Assembly (NCBI RefSeq): GCF_043290135.1
Contig: NC_134702.1
Coordinates: 78,748,317 to 78,812,316, forward strand
Length of the DNA stretch: 64,000 bases
DNA from: Rhipicephalus microplus
Taxonomy: Eukaryota > Arthropoda > Arachnida > Ixodida > Ixodidae
Reading direction: 5' to 3'
The notes beneath the pieces are model-generated. The model saw only the letters and a list, made by a program, of their open reading frames with translations. It had not been told where the DNA came from and ran no database searches. Of this stretch, positions 10,128 through 22,214 are shown piece by piece (position 1 is the stretch's first letter; the number at the start of each line of letters is the position of its first letter). A program made the position numbers and the translations under genes.

Positions 10128-10946
10128 TGAGCAGGCTTGGTGAGTTTGTAAAGCACCGGATGGCTACTCCTTTCATGAGTGTGAAAAGCTCAGCAACGAA
10201 AAAAAAATTGTTGCTGCACTATAGGCAGACTACAAATATAGCTGCGAGGTTTCTCTGCTTAGTACGAAGTCGCCTGTTTCGATTCAGACCTCCATGGTAA
10301 ATCAAGGCCAGTATGCAGAAAACGGTCGTGTACCAAGCGTGTGTGCAACGTCAACAATTCTTTTTATCGTTTAAATTTTCCTTATGTAAACGTGGACGCC
10401 CTACCAAGTACACAAAGCCCGAAAGATATAAGACTGACGAAGCAGGACAACTATCCAGCGGGGCGCAACGCCTGCCTGCATACACTCTGGGAAAGAAGGG
10501 AATGAAAACAAAATGTGCAAATACGAAGAATAAAAGTAAGGAGGAAAATATCGGCAACACGACATGAACACATAGAATAATAAAAAGGATAAAACGAAAG
10601 AAAAAAATACTACAAAGGAAGAGGATGTTACCTTCGTGAATTTCGTGAATGAGAGTGCCCAGAAACGATATGACTCTTGCAAGGCTCTTGAACACCGTGT
10701 ATTCGAGAGCTTCACATAAATTACTAAAGGGGCGTTTTTACTAAAGGAGCACAGAACGGTCAATCTGAACAAGAGCGTTTTCCCGAATGGTCATGCTTCT
10801 TGAGGCAACCAGGTAAAAAAGTAATTAAAATATTAACACTTAACGGCGTACCTCGTAATAAACTTGAGGTTCTATCACGTGCGACGTTAGGATCTGATTA
10901 TTCACTAATAGTTTTCAACCTATTTTGGGTGACTTTGCGTCCTCTA

Positions 10947-12313
10947 CACTCTAAAACTGCGAAGAGTATATGGCAGGAGTAAAAAGGCCAAGTTACTCTT
11001 CAAAGTGTTCTTTTACTCTCGCAAAACATCAGATAAAGTTCACTTTGTGCGAAATGAAAGCGTGAAACAGCTTTCTACATTTCCGTTCTTTAAGAGAGTG
11101 AAATGCCCGTATACTCTTCAGGCATGAGAGAGCAAAACACGGTTATGCTCCTGCGCTTGATTACTTTTAGGTGCGTTGGCCCACCGCGAGTGATTAGCAC
11201 TACCTAACAACCACACATATATGCAGTATAACGTACTGCATTTGTTTGTTGAGGCGTTAGAGACGATTAACAACAAAAAACAAAACAAAACAAACAGCAT
11301 TTCCAGCATGCCCCCGTGAATTTCAGCGCACTGGAAGGCACTTGGAACTCTTAATATCTACGTTTTTAGCTTTGTATCTGTGTAGTGAAACAAGCGAATA
11401 CTATCTCATTCAATCGGTCACGACCGAAACTCAACGCAAACGGCTATAGCATCTTCCTTATAATAATATTCATATTTTTCGCTACGACCATCGCGCACGG
11501 GTGAAGTTGCCGTAAGCCTGACGTACGGTATGGCTACAGTGAATTATTATAGATTTCTACGTAGAAGGTGGACAACAATGACCGAAAATATGTCCAAGGA
11601 GGGGAAAAATTATTGTTTAGTGTACACTTCAGAAGCGCAGTGCTTCGTACGCAGAAATAACTAACCACTTAGCGAGTCAGTGCAAATGACTCTCATATAA
11701 TTGATTGCGCTAATATTCCTTTTTCTGCTGTAAAAAAAAATGGGCTGGATAGAAGTACTAATCTCACGAAGCACCAAACAAACACAGTAAACACGTTAGC
11801 TACAGTCCAACTGATATTGATAAGCGCGGAGACACTCAAGTCTATGCGTCTAAACAAGAAAATGCAGACATGTCACTAACAAGTTGGTTAAGACATAAAG
11901 AAATAAAGACTCATTAGCCACCTGTTAGTGTGGTGTAGTGGTTAGCGTGGTGAGCTAGCGAACTGTAGCGCGTCTACAGGTCGAAGGTACGAGTTCCACC
12001 TGGCTATGTATTTATCCTTGCAATCCGTGCGCGCGGAGATCCGTCAAAAACTAATAAAAAGCGCAATTTCGGCTCAAGTTCTGCTTTTTTTTTTTTTCGG
12101 GAGGTGTACTGTTACTCTCTTTGGTGGGGTCATGCTACTTTGCTTCGGGCAGCGTTATGTTACTTTGTTGAGGGGGGGTGCTTTGGCACGTTCGGAGGAA
12201 TCACTCTACTGTGCCTCAACAAGAGGTGATTAACTCCGGAAAAGAGAGTGAAATATGGGACAAGAAAGTACTCTCCCCAAAAAATGCCCAGAACTCTCTT
12301 AGTTTTTAGAGTG
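10947..12313. mobile_element. 1.37-kb element with short terminal inverted repeats
   Basis: The left end CACTCTAAAACTGCGAAGAGTA is matched by the inverse of the right end at about 12290-12313 (CACTCTAAAAACTAAGAGAGT). Both subterminal regions are rich in repeated GTTACTCT/ACTCTC motifs. No transposase frame is present. A tRNA-like segment sits inside at 11932-12005. A non-autonomous DNA transposon is the simplest reading. Motifs GTTACTTTCC near 12690-12725 suggest a related fragment just outside. Confidence 0.5.
11932..12005 (+). repeat. tRNA-like segment (SINE head or tRNA pseudogene)
   Basis: TGGTGTAGTGGTTAGCG resembles an A box and GGTACGAGTTCC a B box about 45 nt downstream. No complete cloverleaf or CCTGG-acceptor pairing could be made, so a functional tRNA gene is unlikely. 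Confidence 0.4.
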
Positions 12314-13765
12314 CACATGTAGCCGAAGAAAGTGAGAACAGTAAAACGCTGATGGAGTTGAAAAACGAACTCAAAGGGACTCTGAAACGAAACGGTTTCG
12401 CCGACCTTGAACGAAATCGTTTGAACCGGTAAAGCAAGTCCTAAGTAGTTATCGGCATGAACTGCGTAATTTATTTTACAATACCTTAAAGATGTGAAAA
12501 TATTTTAACCGTACAGCGTCTCAGGTGAACGGGTTTTCAAGTTATCGCGTCCTTTGGGCGCAGCGTTGTTCCACGCTGCGTAGCATCGGCCATCAAGTTG
12601 ATTGGATATGTCTAGTATATGTCAGCAAACCCCTTGTGGAAAGCGAGCGTCGTCTGCCCTTGTTCTGCTTCCGTCGATGTGTTAAAGGGACACTGTTACT
12701 TTCCAGGGACACATGTTACTTTCCAACGCGGCCTCGTCAAGCGCGAGGACTGCGGGACGGCTTTATGCTCTCTCGTGGTAGAGTAGCTCGTATACTCTTA
12801 ATTGTTAACAACCGTTTCTCAATGTGTTACTTGTTAATCGGCAGAGTGCGTGTAGTGCCCTAAAGCGTTCGCAATTTATTCTGAACACATTCTCGACGGA
12901 AAAGAACAGAGATTGCGAAACAACCACATGCCGGCCCCGCACACTGACCAGAGGGAGCAGCGATCCTCCCCCTGCCCTGTCCCAAGTTGTAAAGGGCTCG
13001 CGGAAAAAAGACGCGCGCACGCGCACTGCGTGCAGCTCTGCGGCACTGAGCCGTGCTAAAATGAGCTTTTTCCTTTCCTGAACCTCTCTCTCTCTCTCTC
13101 TCTCGTGAACCCTGGCCACAATCAGCCCACTCGTGTAGTACAGTGTACTAGTAGACTGTAAGTGTTGGGAGGGAGACGCACCCGTCGCGTTGCATTTTCA
13201 TGGACACCGTCTCGGTGTTGCTGTTTTCATGCCGCTAAGCTTTGCGTTCTGGCACTGCAGACAGATTGTGAAGACGTGGATGTATCCGTCAACATTGATT
13301 TGTTACGCATAATTTATGCTCCGTACATTCTGTAAACTTTTTTTCTGGACCGTCCCGGCTCAGTCTACTGTTGTGACACAGTGGTACGCATGTACTACCG
13401 TAAATGGTTAATATTTTTTTTTTCTAAACATGTGTGCGTACAGCTAAAGCTGGCTTCACATGTTCTAGATTCTTTTAGAATTTTAGGCAGCACAATAAAT
13501 TCAATATTCCCTTTCGCACAATGAAAAGTTAAGTGTGGCACCTTCTGCGGAAAGCATCGTTTCTATCTGTTCGGCTGGGTACGGAACCATGAACAATCTG
13601 ATTTTCCGTAAAGCTGGGTTCGCAGCTTGTTGTGGTTGTCGCCGTGCTTCTGCTGAACAGCGCCGACGCATATTTGAACACAAATAACAGCACTTGGCAA
13701 CTGATATGTGCTTATCTGTTCAAACTTAGTCTGTTTTGTCTATCATTCATCATTTATGATAGCGT
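12314..13765. other. Unassigned; CT microsatellite at 13084-13104
   Basis: A (CT)n tract of 21 bp and mildly GC-rich DNA at 12530-13140. Open frames of about 100 codons on both strands lack splice or family support. Confidence 0.35.
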
Positions 13766-13847
13766 CTGAGTGTCGTATGTTTGATAATCATCATCAGCCT
13801 GACTACGTCCGGCTGATGATGATGATTATCAAACATACGACACTCAG
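13766..13847. repeat. Near-perfect 34/37-bp inverted repeat (hairpin)
   Basis: Arm 13766-13799 (CTGAGTGTCG..CATCAGCC) is the reverse complement of 13811-13847 apart from one extra ATC unit in the right arm. The spacer is 11 bp. The sequence CATCATCAGCCTGACTACGTCC resembles the start of a widespread arthropod repeat, so a fragment of that repeat may have been copied in inverted orientation. Confidence 0.85.
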
Positions 13848-14784
13848 ATGTTTGATAATACATGTCTGTAACGCGGAGTTAGAACAAGCCTTTGTTGACC
13901 GCTGTAATTGTACTCGCCTGAAATGTCGTCACCAGTATGCAATGAACTTCCTTTTGTGCGTCGACGCAGATTTGAGAGTATATAAAGACAGCGTACTGTC
14001 GCAGTACCGTAAGCACAGTGTCCCGTATCGTATAAAGCATTCGTTCTGAACGCTATTCACCATCGGCATCGTTTCTTCTGAATTGAGGAATTTCTTCAGA
14101 ATTCGAGCAGAGCTTACTAAGGAATCATCGTCACCGTAATACAGAGTCACCATCGCCGTGCTCTGTTTCCTCTTGCGGTGCCGCTGTACTCAAAGCTACT
14201 GTGCTTTCTGTCGGAGGAATCATACTTTCTTTATAAAGAAGAATTTATATGCCGTTTACGGTCGTCGGGTGGTTGATGTATGTACGTACATGTGCGGCTG
14301 GTCTTCCAAATGGCCTGCTTCTTGTATTAAGGTGGTCAAACAGTGGTTGACGAATGCGCGTAGTACGTATAGGCACTTATGATTTCTTTGTGTACACCGA
14401 ACGGCGAAAGTTTGAAAGACGTTCGCTCCAAAAGAAAAAAATGAACTTATGCTCTCTTAGTGCATAATACTTCTAATATAGCTGGGCACTATGTGAGTTA
14501 TCATGCAAACTGTTGGCTGGGACATCTATTGTGAGTTTACGTTCCCTCACAAAGCGAGAATATAGCTTTCTCAAACATTTGGCAGTCCGCAAACCTAAGC
14601 TGTTGGGAGTACATGTCCTCATATGCGTGCATTTTCTTGCATATATGCATTCCATTATGTTTTCAACTCGCTCCAGAGCGGAACGTCTACGCCATACGCG
14701 GCTTCGCGGAAACCATCGCACCGTGAAAGCAGATATTGCAAGGAGTCGCTACGCAGCTTCCACAGCCTTACATGCTATGCATGG
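13848..14784. other. Unassigned sequence
   Basis: No gene, splice-flanked exon or repeat family was recognised. The open frames of 74-113 codons overlap one another on both strands. Confidence 0.4.
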
Positions 14785-15010
14785 GCGCTGCGGTGCTCCA
14801 GTGGTTACTGCACTCGGCTACTGAACCGAAGGACGCGGGTTCGATTCCGGGGGCGGCAGTCGTATTTCGATGGAGTTGAAATGCTAAAGGCCCGAGCACC
14901 ATCCGATGTCGAAGAACGTTCATGAAGGTTGCCGAAGCTATCCGTAGCCTTACACCACGGCGCTTCTCATAGCCTGAGTCACTTTGAAACGTTGAACCTT
15001 CCAAACCACC
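14785..15010 (+). mobile_element. Diverged tRNA-derived SINE copy
   Basis: The head GGTGCTCCAGTGGTTACTGC and B box GGGTTCGATTCCGG are well kept. The body continues with TTTCGATGGAG, GAAATGCTAAAGGCCCG and CACCACGGCGCTTCTCAT. The usual AACCCCAGGTGG segment is degraded. Confidence 0.75.
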
Positions 15011-15621
15011 CAAAAACGCCATGTGTCAAACCCAGTTGCAAACTACACCGAATGTTAAAGCAAGAGTTTGACTTTGTAAGCTTCTGATCGCACGAACTGT
15101 CAGAAGTTGGTAAATCAAAGAGAGAGAAACGCCCCACGAAGTAGGCAACACCTTATGTCTGAGACATAAACAGCGATATTACACTTGATTCACTGATTTC
15201 GTTCATGTGTATTGATTATCAGATTGGTGCAAAGTTTGTCGAGATTTCTTTTACGTCTTGTAAATAAAAAAATGCTATGTGAGACGATTTTCTCTGTGGT
15301 ATTAGGTATTAGCGCGCGGTGTACAGTTTGCTAACTTCTGCTTCTGTTTATGCCATTCAAACCGGTTTCTTTTGTTTTCCTGTCTTCGATCGCAGCGTTA
15401 AAGTTTTTTTTCGAATAATACACACGAATACTCAAGGACGCTGTCGAAAACACTAAATAAAATGCCCGACAAAGCGTTAGCTACCCACGGACACCCGCGT
15501 TACAACGCTCAGTAAAAAAAAACAATAAAAAGCAACCATGAGCGTGAAGGCTAAGAAACTTCCCCCGCTAAAAATGCTTACAGCCTACAAAGATATATGG
15601 TACACGTATGCATGATGTCAG

Positions 15622-15793
15622 CAGCGGTCAACCCGTAGTTATGGTGCTCCGCTGTTGACGCGAAGTACGATGGAGGTGAAATAGTAGAGGTCCGTGTACT
15701 TTAAGATATAAGAGCACGTTAAAGAACACCTGATTATCCAATGCTGCGGGTCCCATAATGATATCTCGGTTTTCGGACGTAAAACTTAGATAA
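15622..15793 (+). mobile_element. Internally deleted SINE copy
   Basis: The start CGGTCAACCCGTAGTTATGGTGC and the body CGATGGAGGTGAAA..CACGTTAAAGAACACC..CGGACGTAAAA match the SINE. The B-box region is deleted after GTTGACGCG. Confidence 0.65.
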
Positions 15794-17640
15794 CACTATT
15801 ATTACGATATATTCATGACATCTAAATAACAAGGTTTGAAATGTACAAACACTGCGCAATTTCACTCGTCCTCATTATCAACCTATTACATGGATGCACC
15901 CGAACGAATACATATATAAGGGATTTCCACGTCCTCCAGTAAGCTAATTTGAGTTCGTGCCTACGAGGAGCCTTGATTTTATCGCTTCATCTAACTCACT
16001 GCCTACCTCGGCTGCGTTTCATATCTCTCGGTAACCATTCGCAATGCTTTCAATGACCACCAGTGTTCTGTCCTAGGCATGGCGTGGTCTACCGAGGTAC
16101 ATTTCTTTCGCTTAATCTCAACTAGATTACTTTGCTTAAGTACACTTGATTGGTGCGCAATATACATTTCGTGAAATTGTAGGAACAAAAGAGAAAAGAG
16201 TGACGCACCGGCTAGCCACTGTTTAATAACACTCTGAGAAAAGTTTAGAAAAAATTAAAAAGAAATATTTTCAGCGCATGCGTGAACAACTGCCATCTCT
16301 TTCACTTTCTTCTCTTTTGCTCCTCCCCTTTTCACAAAATGTATTTCGCACCACATCATGTGCGCTTAAGCAAGATAAGCACCAACAAACCCAAAATGAA
16401 GTCCCTATGTATCTAGATTACCAGTTACCTTTGCTGGTTCTGTGACCATATTTGCTGTTTCTCAATATTTTATAGTCAAACTATTATTGTTTTGTTTCAT
16501 TGCACGTTATGCGATGGCTTTTTTACAATTCACAATTATTTTTCTCTACATACATTTCACTTACAAGTTATGCAATAACTGCTTGGCCCCATAGCTATCG
16601 ACGAGTACGAAGTTCGTTTGAAAACGTATATACGAGATACTTTTACGACAATACAAGGAATTAAGTTACAGGCGTAGAATATAAGAGCTCATGACTAGAA
16701 AAAATAGACAAAAATGTAGATTTGTCATTGTAGTGAGTCTACTCAGAGAAATCAAAAGGAACAAACAAAGAAAAGACTTCACTTCGAATTAAAAACAAGA
16801 ATGCCTAATTAATAGCGTTAAAACAATAATTAACAAAAATGTACGTTTTGTTATGCATTGTTAGTGCTTTTAACCGGTTAGTAGAAACAACAACGAACAA
16901 AATAAGATACACGTATGTCCAAGAAGCAGACCATTTGAGTTGTAACTCGATTTCAGGTGGCCATTCATTTTTTTTTCTCGAGTTTCCCTAACGAAACCAC
17001 ATTTACTTAACATGACAATCGCGTTTACCAAAAGTCGGCGACCTGATTTAAACGTTCATCACTACTGAATTTGGTGACAAGAAGGCGAAAACGCCTGGAG
17101 CCACGCATGAGTGCACTATTGTTTTACACTAACCCCAAAAGCCTTCATCAAATGTAAGTAAAATTTCTACAGAGCTGCAAGTAAATGCAAAAAATAAGTA
17201 GCTCGTCGTCTCCAAGAAAGCTTACAATGGTCATGGTTATTGAGTACTGGCACTGTATTGTTCTCTCTTCTGTTTTAACTGGTTTGCTCTGGAGATTAGA
17301 GGTGTTGTCACCTTGGCTACTCCATTTCTACAAGTGCTGCTGCAAAATAAAAGCGGTTACTCAAAATGAAAATGTACAAGTGAAGAAAAAAAACCTATAC
17401 AAAACTGAAACAAGTTAACGAAATAGTATTGTTATTTAGAGTAGCTCTAAAATAAGTTGCATAACGGTGAGCCCGATTAGAAGGGCTTCAAGCCTGAATG
17501 GTTACCTTGGCAAGAACTTCATTACTTTTTTCAAATAGCACTCACTGAAGCAGCGGTCTACTTCCGTCATAGTTTGCTATGTCGGCGCAGCTTTGCAGTA
17601 TTAGAGCCCCATTGAGCACAGACAACACCTCGCAACTCAT
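15794..17640. other. AT-rich intron sequence without recognised features
   Basis: This lies inside the 7.7-kb interval between the 17705-17767 and 9846-9968 exons. I see no exon with paired splice sites, tandem repeat or element end. Confidence 0.4.
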
Positions 17641-17704
17641 ACTGGGTACGCCTCTATACTTCTGTAGCAGGAGTTGCAGGTATGTTCTCATCTCCTCCTC
17701 TCAC

Positions 17705-17767
17705 CTGGCGGGTCTTGTGGTTGACGACTTTCTTGGACGTGGTCCATTCCTCTGAAAAGTACGACAT
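17705..17767 (-). CDS. First coding exon (ATG) of the unidentified charged protein
   Basis: Twenty-one codons, MSYFSEEWTTSKKVVNHKTR plus Q, run from the ATG at 17767 to a strong donor CAG|GTGAGA. The ATG context is TTCGCCATGTC. The exon ends in phase 0, matching the phase-0 start of the exon at 9846-9968, about 7.7 kb downstream on the minus strand. The DNA upstream of the ATG (17770-18060) is CpG-rich and could hold the 5' UTR and promoter. The open frame extends upstream of this ATG, but the upstream part reads like GC-rich noncoding DNA, so I prefer this start. A CAG inside codons 5-6 could act as an acceptor, but it would give phase 1 and has no partner here. Confidence 0.6.
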
Positions 17768-18060
17768 GGCGAAATGAGGCGTCGAGCCGAGACAGAGCAG
17801 CCGCGGCACCAGCACATCAAAAACACTGCGTCGCGCGACAACAGTGTCCGGGCAGAGAGGCGAGCGGGACCGTCCGCGCATCCTGCCATAACGCGCTTCT
17901 GAAAGCCACGCTTGGCTGAATCACACCGCCGGCAGCGCCCATTGTGTTGTGCTCGCTACAAGGAGGTGACACACGCACGGGGAACCTTGCCGTCGCCGAC
18001 GACGCCAACAAACGCGCGCCCACCGGCTCTCCGCCACGATTCATGAATGTTGCTTTGACT
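17768..18060 (-). promoter_or_regulatory. CpG-rich 5' flank of the ATG exon
   Basis: GC and CpG content rise sharply upstream of the 17767 ATG and fall off after about 18060. No clear TATA box is in place. Promoter plus 5' UTR is the natural reading but rests on composition and position only. Confidence 0.35.
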
Positions 18061-20204
18061 GCAGTGTTTGTATAGTATACTGCTGTGCACTCTCGCGTTC
18101 AGTGCTCCCACAACACGGATATACATGCGTGGTAACTTGCCACAAAGTGTCGGACAGAGGGAAAAAAAAACGCGAAGCAGACAGGCAGGACCACCTTGTT
18201 GGTTATTGTTTGTTTGTTTCTTTGTCGGCGCCATGATGCGTGTGCTTACTTGTGTATCTTTGTAGACTTACCAAGCTTGTTTGTGGTATTCGTTCGCGTG
18301 CTTATGTGCACGTATTTGCGTACTTTTTTGCATACTTAAAGTGTTTCTCAAAGTTTGTATTGAAAACTGCGTATACTCGGCTCTGACACAGCTTACGAGC
18401 CCATCTGTGTGAGCTTATTAAGAAACAGCAGCAACAGTAGTAGCAAGCGATATCAACAAAGCTTGCGTGTACCTGTCTACTACATTGCGCCAAGTCACCA
18501 TGCCACATAAACTATACGCCGCCGCATAGGCGCAGCCAGCAGAAAACTGAAGAGGGGGCACTGAGCGTCCCCACCTCCCAGGGAACTTAAGCCGTTTGCG
18601 TGAACGTATATGTAAGTGCACATACAAACACACACACGCAGGTCTTCGAGTGTGTGTGTGCATTATGAGTACTTTATTCACGTCTTATGTATTATCTTTA
18701 TGTATGATTGTGTATTGTTCTGCAGCAATCTCACCGAAAATGAACAATGTAAGCATAGTTGATAAAAATGTCAAAGTAAAAGCCAGCTAATTGGGTCGCT
18801 GTATTCAAGAAAACCTGTTAAGGTCATGGTTCTTCAGTTCATACATTGAAATGTGTGGCTGTGATGCCTACTACGGGCACGAAATACGTCATTAGAAGCG
18901 AGAAAACTTTACGAAATTGTAGCTGTCAGTACCTCTAACGGAAAGCTCGGTCATGTGTAAGAACTTCGTACCTGCTGCACGCCCACGTTTTTTTTTTTTT
19001 TTGAAGTCTTGCGACTGCTTTTCTGTTGCATTCTGTATTTACTCGGAATAACTTTTCTCCAAGCTCTGAGGAGTAGATCCGCTGTTATGTAGGCTACGAG
19101 CGATGCCGCGATAAAGGGCTCTGGATTAACTTTCACCTAGCGATGTTTTTTAGCGAGTAAACATTTATGCATTTACGCACGAGTGTTCTTGCACACCATC
19201 TTCACCAAACTGCCGCAGCCTGTGCTGCCAGCAATTAAACCCAGCATTTTTCTCTCTACTCTGAGGTCCCTTACTCCCACTTTGCATAAGCGGATATGAT
19301 GGATACGATACCGGATTCGAATCGTCTCGAGCAGAGACCCTATTTATCTAGGGAAATGTTTTAGACGGTCCAATCGAATGAGAAATGTACACAAGGCGGT
19401 CACATATGTTCATAAATGAGCTTATGTACAGCGCTAAACTCTTCTAATTTGTTGACAGACTTTAATTCCCCAGGAATACTGACACTTCGACGATATTTTT
19501 ATAAGGTGACATCGTATATTAAAGAAAAAAAAAACGAAACTGAAAAAAATAACACTGTCTTTATTCAATCTAAATAAAGTAGTTGGGAAGTTTGAGCGAT
19601 TTTAAGGAAATTATGGAAGCATTTTTTTTTTAATTTTTACGTGCTCATTATTGTTTTTTTAAAGACAGAGACGAACATGAAAAGCTGGCTTCTTTGCACA
19701 CAACCACATTTAGTGGTCAAGCATGCTTTAAAGGCATTTGTGTGCTTGTTACGTACGCGCAGACAAGTTCGATACTATCTCGCATCATTGCTCTTTGTAA
19801 CAGCACCTGAGTGGTGATCGTTATTAGAGCACGAGGGTAGGTTTGTGTGGAATTAAGAAAGCGAAGTCTGACGCCATATGGCTCACTTTTGATGTTTTTT
19901 TTTGCTTTTAGGCTTTTAACGATGCGAAAGTTCCAGTGTAATCCAGCCGGCCTCGGCAAAAGCAGAATAGCGTCGTGTGGCTGATAGAGTTTTCTAAAAT
20001 TATAGGAGACTCTATGACGTGGCTCTATAGCTCGTGAGCCAGGAGCTTTTTCGCTGCGTCTGTTCACTCGGTCACGGCGAGGGATGTAGTTCAAACAAGG
20101 TACGGGTGCCTTAGAGCAACGCTCTTAAACGTATCACACCGCATCTCACAGCTTAATTTCGTTAAGACACTGCAGGATTGCCAACCTCGCGTTTGGACAA
20201 TTCT
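18061..20204. other. Unassigned AT-rich sequence
   Basis: Poly-T tracts, a short GT-rich run at 18648-18660, and no supported exon. The 125-aa minus frame at 19717-20094 has no splice or family evidence. Confidence 0.4.
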
Positions 20205-20440
20205 GGCACTGACGATACAGAATTACTAACGCGAGAGCCTTCAAGAGCCAGCGTTACAAGAATAAAAAACACGTAGTATCAGTATTGGCGTCGCTAGTCA
20301 TGGTATTGGTTCGCCGGGAGCGAAAAATCGGCATTGTTCGCGAGCCTAAAAAGAAAAAATAATAATCAGTCTTAGGGCCCGAATCAAACCCGTGTACTTA
20401 GCGTGGCTGTTAAGGACTCGACCACAAAGCAAAATCTATG
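20205..20440. repeat. Diverged partial copy of dispersed family Y
   Basis: Shares TAACGCGAGAG, AATAA..CAGT and a minus-strand tRNA-like segment (about 20368-20425, GGGTTTGATTCGGGCC as B box) in the same order as 9320-9480. The hairpin half is missing. Confidence 0.4.
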
Positions 20441-20895
20441 AATTCATTATGCCGGGTGAGGAATAACGTTCACGGGTGTAACATTGCGCTGCAGAAGCGT
20501 AGGATAGCACCAGGTGTCAAGACGCGTGAACTGCGCAGCGAGCGGTTGGTTGAAAGCGTACAACCCATATAACCAATGGCTCAGCTATAATACTACTTCA
20601 CGGTCATCACCATCGGCCACATCATCGACAAACTGTGCAACTATAGTAGTTACGCATACCACCTCACAGACAGACACGTAGTGCGTACTCAGCAACAATA
20701 GGCGACCTTGGAGTATTTATATCCGCCAACGTACCGCGCACAGAATTTCGTTGCCTCACAGCACGGTTAAGCATATTAAGCGAGAATCGAAGCGTGGCAC
20801 GCGAATGAGAAGGCGATGCGGTCATGGTTTGATATCGTTGTACTCTTAAGGCGAGGCTTAAGCGTCCCCCAAGTTTTTAGACCTGCACCGTGCCA

Positions 20896-20962
20896 GCTGA
20901 AAGTCGCCTGGCCTAGTTACTGAACTACAGCTGAAAGTCATCTGGCCTAGTTACTAAACTAG
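20896..20962. repeat. Two-copy ~37-bp tandem duplication
   Basis: CAGCTGAAAGTCGCCTGGCC and CAGCTGAAAGTCATCTGGCC each precede TAGTTACT(G/A)AACTA. A local tandem duplication. Confidence 0.8.
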
Positions 20963-22214
20963 ATACCCTATTTGTCTTCTCTCAATGACGCATTCTTGAG
21001 AAGGAATGCGGCACGTTCGCAAATGACGGCGACTGCACTATGTCACATGTAAAAAAAAATGGCGCTCAAACGGCAAAAACATCTAAAAAGGGCTCTGCTC
21101 CTTCCTCTAATACGAGAATTAGTTTATGCAGTCACGGCCACTGAAGTCTCGTTCTGTCAGTCTTTCACGCTAACGCGCTTTACTTTTTTTTCGTTCGCAC
21201 GTTAAGGTCAACGTTAATTGCCGTCTAACCGAGGGGACTAACGCTACGCATAATTGGCGAGCATAATGCCTCCACGACCACCTTGACTCCTTCCTCCTGC
21301 TCTTTCGCTCCTACAAAGCAACGATTTTGTTCGATTCGTTGTTCTACACGAGATAGAAGGACCTATTAATCCTAATAGGACACTTAGCCTCAACGACAGA
21401 GACAACGGACCACTTGTCTTATCCCGAGATCCAATCACGCGATAGAACCGGCTAAGTTGGAGTATTATAGGAATCTAATATATCCGCACTCACGCTCTCC
21501 AAAAATAAAGCAATGAAAACGAGATTACTTAGAATCTAGCACGCGTACTACTGAACTGCTGCCTGTTCACTCATATACTGAAGCTACGTGCAAAGCACCA
21601 ACGCATCTGCACACAAGAGACGAAAATAACCTCGATGTCTCTACGCCGCAAACAAAAAGCTTAGGCAAGTTTCCTTTAATACGAATCAAACATATCATCT
21701 CTGTGTAAAGCTCAAAAAAAAAAAAACGACCTCGCGCATTTACAGTACGTCTTGATGTGAGGCCACCCGTGTTGTAATCACGGGTCCTTTCTTGTATTGA
21801 CATAAAGACAATCGCGCCTGCTTTTCACTGAAAAAAGAAAAGAAAGAACATAAAACTTGATGTCTCCACGTGTTGCCCGTTCATAGCACTGAATCTATGT
21901 CGTTGATCATAATTACCCACTCAAACGATCACGACTGTTTCCACACAGCAACCTGTACCCGCCTAATAGGCGCTGTAACGGTAATTAGTTGGCCCGCGGC
22001 AGTGAACCCGAACAGCTTCAGTCGATGAGCGTATGTGCGAGATATACACGGGGAGACGTGACTAGAATGCCGACGCTTTCGTGCGAGAGATACGTGAGCG
22101 TGCATTGCTGCCAACAACTGTGTGTGCTTCTGCGCGACGAAAGTGAGGAGTTGGTAAAACTACATACGCGTGAGATATGAGGAGAGCATTGTGCATGAGT
22201 AGCGGCAAAAGGCC
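20963..22214. other. Unassigned sequence
   Basis: Nothing recognised except A-rich runs at 21049 and 21714. Frames up to 78 codons have no support. Confidence 0.4.

Noticed and set aside
10621..10690. Possible minus-strand exon ending GAAG|GTAACA
   Set aside because: No convincing acceptor, phase 1 does not match neighbouring exons, AT-rich codon use.
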